Below are positions 9,441 to 18,166 of a DNA stretch of 64,000 bases, in pieces. The position numbers were made by a program, and so were the translations under genes. The DNA is taken from positions 535,501-599,500 of the forward strand of contig NZ_CANMIJ010000001.1 of the NCBI RefSeq assembly GCF_947497915.1. The letters run 5' to 3'. The notes beneath the pieces were generated by a model. That model had not been told where the DNA came from. It saw nothing but the letters and a program-made list of their open reading frames with translations, and did no database searches. Position 1 is the stretch's first letter. Each line of letters starts with the position of its first letter. The DNA comes from an uncultured Erythrobacter sp. (GTDB lineage Bacteria; Pseudomonadota; Alphaproteobacteria; Sphingomonadales; Sphingomonadaceae).

Positions 9441-9479
9441 GGTTGGTAAAACTAAAAAATTGGGAACCAACCCCTTTTT
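9441..9479 (+). terminator. Probable queF terminator
   Basis: A 7-bp perfect stem GGTTGGT (9441-9447) / ACCAACC (9466-9472) with an 18-base A-rich loop is followed by CCTTTTTA. It lies about 30 bases after the queF stop. The loop is long for a classical terminator. Confidence 0.45.
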
Positions 9480-9505
9480 AATTCCGTAGTCATAATGTAG
9501 GACTA

Positions 9506-9532
9506 TTGACTGGTCCAACAGGGGGGTAAGAT
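9506..9532 (+). promoter_or_regulatory. Candidate promoter of the autotransporter gene
   Basis: TTGACT, a 15-base spacer and TAAGAT lie about 65 bases upstream of the start codon. The transcript leader would contain a small hairpin (TCCGC / GCGGA around 9532-9549) and a good ribosome site AAGGGG five bases before ATG. The spacer is short, so this is tentative. Confidence 0.3.
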
Positions 9533-9595
9533 CCGCGTAATAAGCGGACTGCATCCTCTTAGTTTATGTAATTCTAGGCTTCCTAAGGGGCATTC

Positions 9596-12500
9596 ATGAC
9601 AATTTCCGCTTCCAACAAACTTCGCACAATCGGCGGAGCTTCTGTTATTGCACTCTCCGCTGGCTTTGCGGTTCCTGCTTTAGCGCAATCAGCGCCTGCA
9701 CCATTGGCCGCTGCACCCGCCGCACCGACCACGCCTGCACAACCGGGCACCACAGTTCAGTGCGCAGAATTGCAGACTGACATCTTCACATGTCTCCCGG
9801 GCACTGATCCGGACGGCGTTGGTGAGGATCCATTTGCCAACGATCCAGCAGACCCAATCCGCGTAATCGTCCGTGAAGACGCTTTCGTCACCGGTTCCAC
9901 CGGTTTCGCTAGCGGTGCCTCTGTGACCGGCGACATCGGCACGATTGTCACCAACTTTGGTTCGATTGTTGGCGGCGCCAACGGAGCGGTCATCCTCAAC
10001 AACGACTCAATTCTCAACAATGTCGGTTTCATCAGCTCTGATTTCGCAGTGGGTGTTCGTACCCTTGAGAACGTTCTGATCCGCAACTCTGGAACGATCT
10101 ACGGCAATTCAACTGCAGCCTTGATCAGCGGGTTCCACGGCACGGCAATCATCAACCAAGGCCTCATCCAGAATGATGCAGGCCGGACCATTTTCGTTGG
10201 CGGTGATGTCGATCCTTCGACTGTCACTACAATCACCAACGAAGAGACCGGTTCGATCTTTGGCACGGCGGACAACGCCAATGTGATCGAAGTGAACGAC
10301 AACATGGTCCTAGAAAATGCAGGATTGATCCAGGCTTTTGGAGCCAATTCCAGTGCAATCGCATCTGGCAATGAGTTCGACCTCATCAATACCGGCAATA
10401 TCGTCAACGAGAGCGGTGCGACCATTGTTGCAAACGCTTTGGCTGATCTTCGCAACAACGCCGGCGGCCTGATCGAAGCGCGTGATGGTTCGGCAATCTC
10501 GTTGACGACGTCCGGTTCGCGCGTGATCAACACCGGCACGATCATCGCAAACGGTCTTGGCGCGGTAAACGCAGGCAGCACGACTGACATTTCTGTGATC
10601 AACAATGGCGTGATGACTGCTGCTACGCAGACCATTCGTGCTGGCGACAATCTGTTGGTTGTGAACCGCGGCACTCTTTCGGCAGATGGCGGATTTGCAA
10701 TTGCAACAACGGCCAACTTTGAACTGCGCAATCTCGGCTCGATCACTGCCGACGGGAATGCTGTGCGGGCAACCGATAACGCCGTTATCCAGAATACCGG
10801 CGGAAGCATTACCTCTGCCAGCAATCGTGGATTGCTGCTGGCTGGTACATCGACCGTCACAAACGATGGATCTAGCTCGATCAGTGGTACCGTTGGTGTC
10901 GATGCACTTGCTGCGATTGACATGACCAATGCTGGCGTGATTACTTCGACTGATGGCGACGCGATCAGCGGCGAAGATGACGTCACTCTCAACAACTCAG
11001 GCACGGTCACTGCCAATGGCGGCGACGCGGTTGAGCTGAATAACGGCACGATCACCAACTCTGGTTCGCTGGTTTCGGCATCGTCCGCTGCGGGTGAGCG
11101 GAGCGCAGGCGTTCGGTTTGACGTTAGCGCTGTCGACAGCACGGTAACCAACGAAGCTGGCGGTCTGATCTCCGGCGAAATCGGTATCTTTGTCGACAAC
11201 GCCAACACCGCTGCCCAAACTGTCGCCAACTTCGGAACGATTACTGGCGGTATCGGTGAAGCGATCGTGCTCGGCTCTGGCGCTGACGAATTTCAGCAAT
11301 GGACTGGCGCTGTTGTGAACGGCAATGTTCGTCTTGGTGACGATGACGATACCTTCATCCTCGAAGGTACAATGTCTTCGATCACCGGTTCGGTCCTTGC
11401 CGGCAACGGCAACGACACCGCGATCCTTGGTGGTACGTTGGATGCGGATAACCTCGACAGCTTCGAAACGATTTCGCTTGGCCAACTTTTTGACCTGACC
11501 GTTTCGGGTGCACGCACCCTGACCGGCGCGACTTCGGTTGATGGCAATGTGACCTTTGGCCTTGGCGTAGATTCGCTGGCGGTTGACGGTGACGTTGATC
11601 TGGCAGGCGGCAACATCACGGTTCAGACACCGCTTGATGCGGCGCTGCTCGGTCAGACGCTTTCGTTGATCACTGCGACAGGCACGCTGAGCGATAGCGG
11701 CACGACTTTCACGATCATCGATGATGATCTGCTTGTTGATTACACGCGCATCGCTGGCACTGCTGACATTCAGGTAACCGGCGTCGATCCTCTGATCGGT
11801 TCGGGTGATCGTAACGTTGTTGCTATCGGTAACGCGTTGTTCAACGGCATCTCGGCCAACACACTCAGCGCTGCAAACTTCGCCGCTCTGAACGGTCTGG
11901 CTGATGCCAATGCCCTTGAAGATGCACTCCTCGACGCTCTGCCTTCGCTCAGCGACGGTGTGGGCCGCGAAATCTTCGAAACCTCCAGCGCAGCTAGTGA
12001 CGCTCTAGATCGTCACCTCGCACAGGAAGAATCGTCGATCTGGGGCCAAATCATTGTTCGCGGTGCTGATCAAGACGCTTTGTCCCAATCAGCAGCAGGC
12101 TATGATGCTGACGAAACGATCTTCACCCTAGGCGGCGATTTCGCGCTGGGTGACAGCATTGTGATCGGTGCACTCGCAAGCTATGCCGATATCGAGATCA
12201 ACGACACCACCACGGGCACCTCTTCGGTACAATCCGAAGTCGAAAGCGTGAAGGTTGGTCTGTATACCGGTATCCAACTGTTCGATCGCGGCTTCTTCAA
12301 TGCAGAAGTCTCATACCTCACTGGTAGCGTCGACACAGCAAGCAGCGGTTTCTTTGGTCCGATCGTTTCGAACTACGATTTCGATGGCATCGCTGGCCGT
12401 GCAACGCTTGGCTACGACCTGATCGAAGATGAAAACGTCTGGTTGACCCCAAGCATCGGTGTAAACCTTGCCAACATCAACTTTGATGACACGGTTGAAA

Positions 12501-12844
12501 CTGGCGGCTTTGGTTTCAACGTTGAGCGCGGTGATGCCGAGTATTTCGAACTGCGTGCTGGTGTTGAACTGGGATCGCAAATCTCCGAGAAAGTGACCGG
12601 TTTTGTGAAGGGCACCGTGATCCACGACACAGTGGATACCGTACGCAGCTTCCGCCTGTCATCTGCGCAACTGCCGACTTTCTTCGCAGAACTGCCAGTT
12701 CGCTCGCAAGATCGCTTTGAACTTGCAGTAGGCCTCGACGCTGAACTTGCTGACAATGTCAGCGTTGGCGTTGGTTACCTCGGTGATTACGGCGATGGTT
12801 ACACTGGCCACGCTGGCCGTGCGACGCTGCGCATCGGCTTCTAA
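9596..12844 (+). CDS. Autotransporter (type Va secretion) with repetitive passenger
   Basis: 1082 residues. The signal peptide ends near residue 31 (GFAVPALAQSA). A long passenger domain contains many degenerate repeats of about 18-25 residues of the type xINxGTIxAxxGxAI (e.g. VINTGTIIANG, ITNSGSLVSAS), predicting a right-handed beta-helix. Around 555-640 lies a Gly/Asp-rich stretch (LGDDDDTFILEGT, AGNGNDTAILGGT). From about residue 815 to the end is the autotransporter beta-barrel (SIWGQIIVRGADQD onwards), ending in aromatic RIGF as outer-membrane proteins do. No protease or lipase motif is seen, so an adhesin or surface-layer role is inferred. Confidence 0.9.
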   Translation: MTISASNKLRTIGGASVIALSAGFAVPALAQSAPAPLAAAPAAPTTPAQPGTTVQCAELQTDIFTCLPGTDPDGVGEDPFANDPADPIRVIVREDAFVTGSTGFASGASVTGDIGTIVTNFGSIVGGANGAVILNNDSILNNVGFISSDFAVGVRTLENVLIRNSGTIYGNSTAALISGFHGTAIINQGLIQNDAGRTIFVGGDVDPSTVTTITNEETGSIFGTADNANVIEVNDNMVLENAGLIQAFGANSSAIASGNEFDLINTGNIVNESGATIVANALADLRNNAGGLIEARDGSAISLTTSGSRVINTGTIIANGLGAVNAGSTTDISVINNGVMTAATQTIRAGDNLLVVNRGTLSADGGFAIATTANFELRNLGSITADGNAVRATDNAVIQNTGGSITSASNRGLLLAGTSTVTNDGSSSISGTVGVDALAAIDMTNAGVITSTDGDAISGEDDVTLNNSGTVTANGGDAVELNNGTITNSGSLVSASSAAGERSAGVRFDVSAVDSTVTNEAGGLISGEIGIFVDNANTAAQTVANFGTITGGIGEAIVLGSGADEFQQWTGAVVNGNVRLGDDDDTFILEGTMSSITGSVLAGNGNDTAILGGTLDADNLDSFETISLGQLFDLTVSGARTLTGATSVDGNVTFGLGVDSLAVDGDVDLAGGNITVQTPLDAALLGQTLSLITATGTLSDSGTTFTIIDDDLLVDYTRIAGTADIQVTGVDPLIGSGDRNVVAIGNALFNGISANTLSAANFAALNGLADANALEDALLDALPSLSDGVGREIFETSSAASDALDRHLAQEESSIWGQIIVRGADQDALSQSAAGYDADETIFTLGGDFALGDSIVIGALASYADIEINDTTTGTSSVQSEVESVKVGLYTGIQLFDRGFFNAEVSYLTGSVDTASSGFFGPIVSNYDFDGIAGRATLGYDLIEDENVWLTPSIGVNLANINFDDTVETGGFGFNVERGDAEYFELRAGVELGSQISEKVTGFVKGTVIHDTVDTVRSFRLSSAQLPTFFAELPVRSQDRFELAVGLDAELADNVSVGVGYLGDYGDGYTGHAGRATLRIGF

Positions 12845-12864
12845 GCCAAGGCAGATTGCCAATA

Positions 12865-12900
12865 AAAAGGGCCGGTCATCGCGAGGTGGCCGGCCCTTTT
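12865..12900. terminator. Bidirectional terminator between converging genes
   Basis: An 11-bp perfect stem, AAAAGGGCCGG (12865-12875) and CCGGCCCTTTT (12890-12900), with A and T runs on both flanks and a 14-base loop. It can end the autotransporter mRNA on the plus strand and the reductase mRNA on the minus strand. Confidence 0.92.
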
Positions 12901-12922
12901 GCTTTGAGGGTTGCAGTGCGGC

Positions 12923-14209
12923 TTAACCGCGCGCTTTCATGATTGCTTTGCTCCGCGCCTCAACCTCGCGGAACGCCTTAAATGGCGGATAACTGGCATC
13001 CACGCGGCCTTCATGGCCAAGCGTCCAGAGCTGCTGATAGAACCAATATACCCCCGCAAACCCGTTGATCGCCTTGATCATCTGAAAGCGCTTGAGAAAG
13101 CCGAGCCAGCCGGGAATGAGGTCGAGATTGTCTTCGTAACGCGGCAAGGCGTCGCAGCCTTCCATCAGCTGCTGCGGCGCGTCCGTCATCAGGCACATCG
13201 GACGGCCAAGCCCAATCACATCGGCGGCGTCCATGTCGATTGCTTGCTCCATCGCTGCACAGCTTCGAAAGCCGCCGGTTACCATCAAAGGAACGCTAAC
13301 CTCGTCCTGCATCGCTTTGGCGAAATCGACAAAATACGCCTCGCGCGCGGCGGTGGACGGGGCAACGTTCTGCGTCTCCACTTCCTCCATACCCTCAACG
13401 CCCATCAGCTTGGGCTGTTCATAGGTGCCGCCTGATATCTCGATAAGGTCGACCGATGCGGCCTCCAACCATTTGACCACCGCGATGCTGTCTTCAAAGG
13501 CAAAACCGCCTTTCTGGAAGTCGGCACTGTTGAGTTTGACGGAGATCGGGAATTTCGGCCCGACAGCTTCGCGAACCGCAGCAACGGCCTCCAACAGGAA
13601 ACGCGCTCGATTTTCCAAACTGCCGCCATATTCGTCAGTGCGCAGGTTTACGCGCGGGCTGAGGAACTGGGAAATTAGATAGCCGTGCGCACCGTGGACC
13701 TGCACGCCTGTAAAACCTGCATCCTGGCACGCCTTTGCCGCAACGGCCCAACGGTTCACCAGATCAGCGATCTCATCGGTCGTCAGCGGTGTTGGCTTGC
13801 CAAACTGGCCACCGGGAATCGCCAGCGCCACGTCAGAGGATGATTTGGGATTGGGGTTCACCAGTTTCTGTGTCTGACGTCCGCCATGGCTGATTTGCGC
13901 CCAAAGGTGGTTTCCGCCGCGCGTCCCGGCCTCGGCCCAGCTCGTAAGGCGTGCTGCCATATCGGCGTCAGGTTGCCGATCAATCACAACATTACCGGGG
14001 CGCTCAAGGTGGTCTTTGTCGATGATAATATTGCCAGTCAGCAGCATACCTGCGCCGCCATCGGCCCAAATGCCGTAAAGGCGCTCCAATTCCGGCGTTG
14101 GGCGGCCATCGGGCGTGGCAAGCCCCTCTGTCATCGCGCCTTTGGCGATCCGGTTGGGCATGATGGCCCCGCACGGCAATGTCAGGGGGGTTTTCAGTTC
14201 TACGCTCAT
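12923..14209 (-). CDS. NADH:flavin oxidoreductase, old yellow enzyme family
   Basis: FMN-dependent ene-reductase-type TIM barrel of 428 residues. Recognisable blocks are ISHGGRQTQ, GVQVHGAHGYLISQFLSP, NLRTDEYGGSLENRARF and the late glycines VTGGFRS and IGLGRPM that hold FMN phosphate. There is no C-terminal Fe-S/Rossmann extension of the 2,4-dienoyl-CoA reductase type; a final segment of about 60 residues with WLGFLKRFQMIKAINGFAGVYWF could touch the membrane or cap the active site. The substrate cannot be told from sequence. It is a single gene with tRNA-Thr upstream on the same strand. Confidence 0.9.
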   Translation of the reverse strand: MSVELKTPLTLPCGAIMPNRIAKGAMTEGLATPDGRPTPELERLYGIWADGGAGMLLTGNIIIDKDHLERPGNVVIDRQPDADMAARLTSWAEAGTRGGNHLWAQISHGGRQTQKLVNPNPKSSSDVALAIPGGQFGKPTPLTTDEIADLVNRWAVAAKACQDAGFTGVQVHGAHGYLISQFLSPRVNLRTDEYGGSLENRARFLLEAVAAVREAVGPKFPISVKLNSADFQKGGFAFEDSIAVVKWLEAASVDLIEISGGTYEQPKLMGVEGMEEVETQNVAPSTAAREAYFVDFAKAMQDEVSVPLMVTGGFRSCAAMEQAIDMDAADVIGLGRPMCLMTDAPQQLMEGCDALPRYEDNLDLIPGWLGFLKRFQMIKAINGFAGVYWFYQQLWTLGHEGRVDASYPPFKAFREVEARSKAIMKARG

Positions 14210-14355
14210 GGCTCGCTCCCGATTAAGTCGTTATTTGCAACTTAACTAGCGGAGACTGGGAGGAACGCCAAGCGCAGGCGTGCGACGAAGTGTGAGATCG
14301 CCTCTGCATTCGAGGCGCGGCTCATTCGCATACATCACAAGAAAAGGGGGAAAAT

Positions 14356-14431
14356 GGTGCCGGCTACACGATTCGAACGCGTGGCCTGATGATTACAAAT
14401 CAACTGCTCTACCAACTGAGCTAAGCCGGCC
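14356..14431 (-). tRNA. tRNA-Thr (anticodon UGU), CCA encoded
   Basis: The reverse strand folds into a cloverleaf with acceptor GCCGGCT/AGCCGGC, D-stem GCTC/GAGC, anticodon loop TTTGTAA (anticodon TGT), T-arm ACGCG-TTCGAAT-CGTGT and an encoded CCA end. The anticodon stem GTTGA/TCATC has a U-U mismatch at position 28-42. Confidence 0.95.
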
Positions 14432-14618
14432 CATTTCTGATCGCCCTTTTCAGGGCGGTGCCGTCCTCTAGTGCAAAGTCTCTCAGCTCTCAAGAGGCAA
14501 TTCGCACTTCCTCAATTTGCACAGGCCGAGCCGCATTGACGCTTTGTCGATGAGCGGCCCTTTGGACTTGCAGCATCCCGGGCGAGCGGCAATGGTATAG
14601 GAACAAAGGGACAGAACG

Positions 14619-15047
14619 ATGGTGGATGAAAACAAGCGCAAGGAAATCGTGTATAGCGAAAACAGCAAGTCGATGGGCGTTGCCTATCTGCTGTGGGCCT
14701 GTTTCGGATTGGTGGGCGCGCACCGTTTTTATCTTGGCCAAACCAAAAGCGGCATCGCCAGCCTTCTATTGTGGCTGATCCCCTTCATTGGCTGGACAAT
14801 CCTCGCACTGTGGTGGCTGATCGATGCGTTCCGTATCCCGGGCGCGGTGAATGAGCACGATATGAAAATCATCAATATGCTCAATCATGCTGATCCAGAA
14901 GGCGGGCCCGAACCGCAGGTTCCGCATGGCGCCGTACCGCCGAAAGCCTTGACCGAGGCCGATCGCAAACGTGAAGCCATGCTCGAAGATCTGCGCAGCA
15001 CCGGATACCGTAAAGAGCCGCGTGATACGTCTTACCTCTATAGGTAA
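14619..15047 (+). CDS. TM2 domain membrane protein
   Basis: 142 residues. After a short polar start comes a TM2 domain. It has two helices, MGVAYLLWACFGLVGAHRFY and SLLLWLIPFIGWTILALWW, joined by the typical YLGQTKSG turn and ending in IDAF. A charged cytosolic tail of about 70 residues follows (EADRKREAMLEDLRSTGY). The TM2 family is widespread and its function unsettled. AAAGGG lies about 10 bases before the ATG. The gene diverges from tRNA-Thr and converges on the next gene. Confidence 0.82.
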   Translation: MVDENKRKEIVYSENSKSMGVAYLLWACFGLVGAHRFYLGQTKSGIASLLLWLIPFIGWTILALWWLIDAFRIPGAVNEHDMKIINMLNHADPEGGPEPQVPHGAVPPKALTEADRKREAMLEDLRSTGYRKEPRDTSYLYR

Positions 15048-15058
15048 GGGTCGCGCGC

Positions 15059-15832
15059 TTACTTCTTTACCCGCCAGTCTTTCCGATATGTCGATTCTTC
15101 GGTGTATTTGCGCGTGCTCGCTGACTGTTGCTCGGCCAGTTCGCCAGCATTTGAAGCGCGCGCGGTGTGCCCTTTGATCAACGCGTCGCGGCGGATCGGG
15201 ATGATCTGAACCATCGGTGATCCGGCAGGCAGCATGAAATCGCCCGGCCCTGCCGTCCAGATAAATGGGAAGTTGATCGTCGTATCGAAACGGTCGCAAT
15301 CAACCAGACCTGAAAAGCAGTGAAACGGCAATTCTGGGCGGTTCACCAGTGGTTGGAACAGCACCGAATAGCCATCCGGCACTTTGATCCGCCACGGATT
15401 GACGAATTTGAGCGGCATAATGCCTGCAAAGGGCGGCTCCGGCGCGCCGAGCTGCTGCGGCATATGCGTTTCTATCGGGGCAAAGGGGCAGTTTTCCGCC
15501 CAACCCATCGCGATGTTCGTCTCGTCTTCGGGAACGCGCAATTGCACATCGTATGGCATGGGTATGGCGAACCCGAGCGAGAATGCGTCGGTCATCGGTA
15601 GGCACGCTTTCGCGGTTAATCCGGGCAAGCCCTGCGCATCCAGCATGTCCATTTCCGGTTTGAGCTTTCGAAACCAGTCAGGTGCGAAGCGGATCGCGCG
15701 TTCGGGTTCAGGAATTGTCCCTTTCAGCGCCGGATCGCACAGAAATTCGATTTGGAGTTCCGGTGCCGATTGCAGCTGGGTGCTTGCCGAGCCAGCGCCT
15801 TCAAAGCCGAAATTGATAGAAAAATCGCTCAT
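15059..15832 (-). CDS. Uncharacterised protein
   Basis: 257 residues, soluble, with no signal peptide. The central part has a beta-rich core with many prolines and aromatics: PLKFVNPWRIKVPDGYS, LFQPLVNRPELPFHCFSG, then TINFPFIWTAGPGDFMLPAG and VQIIPIRRD. This pattern reminds me of uncharacterised proteins in marine T4-like phages and bacteria, but I cannot name a family with confidence. The last about 40 residues are polar and Gln/Arg/Lys-rich. The stop lies 11 bases from the convergent TM2 gene. It is 15 bases downstream of the DUF429 gene and probably co-transcribed with it and rarA. Confidence 0.6.
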   Translation of the reverse strand: MSDFSINFGFEGAGSASTQLQSAPELQIEFLCDPALKGTIPEPERAIRFAPDWFRKLKPEMDMLDAQGLPGLTAKACLPMTDAFSLGFAIPMPYDVQLRVPEDETNIAMGWAENCPFAPIETHMPQQLGAPEPPFAGIMPLKFVNPWRIKVPDGYSVLFQPLVNRPELPFHCFSGLVDCDRFDTTINFPFIWTAGPGDFMLPAGSPMVQIIPIRRDALIKGHTARASNAGELAEQQSASTRKYTEESTYRKDWRVKK

Positions 15833-15847
15833 GCGGCGCAGCGTGTC

Positions 15848-16747
15848 CTACAGCGCGCCGAAGGTCCAGCCTTCTGTGTAGGCAATCTCAGCGGTTAAGC
15901 ACTTTGGCTCCCAACGCCGCTGCTCAGGTGCAACTTTGCGCAGCCATGCGGCCGTCAGGAGAGCGTCAGAGGAATGATCGTCCACCTCGCCGGTTTGGTC
16001 CAATGGTGGGCACTCAAGCGCCGATAGAGCTGCATTCAGATCGGCATAGGTCAGCAGCTTGGTCCGCGCGCCCAATGCTGCAGTCTCTTTGGAGGCGAGG
16101 CCGGTGTAAATCTCGACCAGCATAGATCCGCCTTTGGAGATCCGTTTCTCTGGCACCGGGTCCATCGGCCACACGGGCAGATCGCCGCGCAATTGATGCA
16201 GCATCCGCATTCCGGTGAGCGAACTTTTGCCGACTTGCGCCGCGCCGACGAGGTTGAAATTGCTCACCGGGCGGCATTTTTGCGCACGCTGCGCCGTCTC
16301 TGCCTCGCGAAAGCGTCCTTCGCGTGTAACGGCGCCGGAAAGCAGGAAGCGGTCGCCCAGATGATCTTTGCCGTGACGGAAATACCGTGAGGCATCTGGG
16401 TGTGTCACAAAACTGTTTGCGCCCAGATGCGGATCATTGCCGCAAATCGCGTCGATCAATGCCCATAGCCGTTTGGCGCTTTTGGGGCTTCGATCCCAGC
16501 CAGGAAAGAACGCACCTGTGTCATTGAATGGCAAGCTGATGCCTAGGTCGATGCCGACGAGCGAATTGGCGGGCAGATCGCTGCGCAGGATCTCCATTAC
16601 TTCTGGTCGGGAGAAACCGCGCGCGGGCGGGTCTACCAGCACGGGAGGGCCGCCTTTTGCGTCCGCGATACCAATCGCGATGCCCTTATGACGCTCCCCC
16701 TTCGCGCCGGACCAGTCGATCGCGACAAAATGATCCCATTCGCGCAT
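15848..16747 (-). CDS. DUF429 protein (predicted RNase H-like fold)
   Basis: 299 residues opening with VAIDWSGAKGERHKGIAIG, the DUF429 strand-turn-strand bearing an acidic residue as in RNase H-like enzymes. Later acidic positions include VGIDLGISLPFND and the C-terminal VDDHSSDALLTAAWL, which would complete a DxD-type metal site (inference). The activity of the family is not firmly known. Its ATG overlaps the rarA stop as TGATG, so it is translationally coupled to a replication-repair ATPase, which fits a nucleic-acid role. Confidence 0.75.
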   Translation of the reverse strand: MREWDHFVAIDWSGAKGERHKGIAIGIADAKGGPPVLVDPPARGFSRPEVMEILRSDLPANSLVGIDLGISLPFNDTGAFFPGWDRSPKSAKRLWALIDAICGNDPHLGANSFVTHPDASRYFRHGKDHLGDRFLLSGAVTREGRFREAETAQRAQKCRPVSNFNLVGAAQVGKSSLTGMRMLHQLRGDLPVWPMDPVPEKRISKGGSMLVEIYTGLASKETAALGARTKLLTYADLNAALSALECPPLDQTGEVDDHSSDALLTAAWLRKVAPEQRRWEPKCLTAEIAYTEGWTFGAL

Positions 16748-18060
16748 CAGGCCTTATCCTCGCGCAGCTTGTTCCAATATTCGATCCGCTCACGCACCTT
16801 GCGTTCGTATCCGCGTTCTACCGGTTCGTAGAATGTCTGCGGCTCCATCCCCTCCGGCCAGTAATTGTCGCCGGAAAAGCCATCTTCGGAATTGTGATCG
16901 TAGGAATAGCCCTCGCCGTAACCGATGTCTTTCATCAGCTTGGTCGGGGCATTGAGAATATTGGCGGGCGGCATCAGGCTGCCGGTTTCCTTGGCGCTGC
17001 GAAACGAAGATTTTTGCGCATTATAGGCCGCGTTCGATTTGGGCGCGGTTGCGCAGTAAAGGCAGGCCTGAGCAATCGCGACTTCGCCTTCGGGACTGCC
17101 CAGAAATTCGTACGCCTGTTTCGCCGCAAGGCATTGGGTGAGGGCATTGGGATCGGCGAGGCCGATATCTTCGCTGGCAAAGCGAACAAGACGGCGCAGT
17201 ACATAAAGCGGCTCTTCACCCGCTGTCAGCATCCGCGCCATGTAATAAAGCGCGGCCTGCGGATCGGATCCGCGCAGTGATTTGTGCAGCGCGCTGATCA
17301 GATTGTAGTGCCCGTCTCGGTCTTTGTCATAAACGGCCACACGCCGCTGAAGAAATGCGCCGAGCGCAGCCGGATCAAGCGGTTCCGGGATCGCGGCATT
17401 ATACAAAGTCTCGGCCTGTCCCAGCAGAAAGCGCCCGTCGCCATCGGCGCTGGCGATTAGGGCAGCGCGGGCATCATCTGTAAGGGGAAGAGGGCCTTCG
17501 AGCGCCTCTGCGCGCGAGATTAACGCCTCCAACGCTGTATGATCAAGCCGTTCGAGGATCAGTACCTGCGCGCGGCTTAAAAGAGCGGCGTTGAGAGCAA
17601 AGCTGGGATTTTCGGTTGTCGCGCCAACCAGCGTTACGGTTCCGCGTTCAACAAACGGCAAAAATCCGTCCTGCTGCGCGCGGTTAAAACGGTGTATCTC
17701 GTCCACAAACAAGAGCGTGCGTTGGCCTGCTCCCGCCATTTTCTCGGCTTCGGCAAAGGCTTTCTTGAGGTCAGCGACGCCGGAAAATACTGCACTGATC
17801 GAAGTGAAGCGCATGCCCACTTCATCGGCGAGTAATCGGGCAATGCTGGTCTTGCCCGTGCCCGGCGGCCCCCACAAGATCATGCTCGACAGTTTGCCGG
17901 CTGCTACCATGCGCCCGATTGCGCCTTGTTCGCCCGTTAAATGGTCTTGGCCGATAATCTCCGCAAGTGCGCGTGGACGCAACCGATCAGCAAGCGGGGC
18001 GTCCTCGCGCGGCGTGTCATCGCGCACAGGCGCGGGGTCATTTCCAAACAAATCAGCCAT
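16747..18060 (-). CDS. rarA: Replication-associated recombination ATPase
   Basis: 437-residue AAA+ protein of the RarA/MgsA/WRNIP1 family, which acts at stalled replication forks with SSB. Visible features are the N-terminal LADRLRPRALAEIIGQDHL, Walker A GPPGTGKTS, Walker B FVDEIHRFN, sensor-1 GATTENPSF and the C-terminal tetramerisation part with ARMLTAGEEPLYVLRRLVR and SSFRSAKE. Length is normal for the family. It diverges from the PadR gene. No LexA box was found upstream. Confidence 0.93.
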   Translation of the reverse strand: MADLFGNDPAPVRDDTPREDAPLADRLRPRALAEIIGQDHLTGEQGAIGRMVAAGKLSSMILWGPPGTGKTSIARLLADEVGMRFTSISAVFSGVADLKKAFAEAEKMAGAGQRTLLFVDEIHRFNRAQQDGFLPFVERGTVTLVGATTENPSFALNAALLSRAQVLILERLDHTALEALISRAEALEGPLPLTDDARAALIASADGDGRFLLGQAETLYNAAIPEPLDPAALGAFLQRRVAVYDKDRDGHYNLISALHKSLRGSDPQAALYYMARMLTAGEEPLYVLRRLVRFASEDIGLADPNALTQCLAAKQAYEFLGSPEGEVAIAQACLYCATAPKSNAAYNAQKSSFRSAKETGSLMPPANILNAPTKLMKDIGYGEGYSYDHNSEDGFSGDNYWPEGMEPQTFYEPVERGYERKVRERIEYWNKLREDKA

Positions 18061-18121
18061 TCATCGTCCGAAATAGGACGCTCGTCGGAAAAAGCCATCT
18101 TGCTATTGTAAAGACAGCTCT

Positions 18122-18153
18122 AAGATATATCTTGAACCTATCAAAAGATATCT
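18122..18153. promoter_or_regulatory. Twin palindromic operator, probably for the PadR regulator
   Basis: A perfect 12-bp palindrome AAGATATATCTT (18122-18133) and a perfect 8-bp AGATATCT (18146-18153) have centres 22 bp apart, i.e. two helix turns. They lie directly before the GGAG ribosome site of the padR-type gene and in the divergent space to rarA. PadR-family proteins commonly bind such sites in their own promoters; autoregulation is inferred. Confidence 0.6.
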
Positions 18154-18166
18154 GGAGTAAGAAACG

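Noticed and set aside
10099..11229. Long open frame on the minus strand opposite the autotransporter
   Set aside because: Its composition (Ser/Pro/Val/Ile-rich without motifs) follows from the repetitive plus-strand gene, and the plus-strand protein has a signal peptide, repeats and a barrel.
9596..12000. Tandem DNA repeats or CRISPR in the autotransporter
   Set aside because: The repeats are degenerate at protein level only; spacing and sequence vary and no direct repeat-spacer pattern exists.
14356..14431. tRNA-Thr as an integration site of a mobile element
   Set aside because: No integrase, no repeated tRNA 3' end and ordinary genes on both sides.
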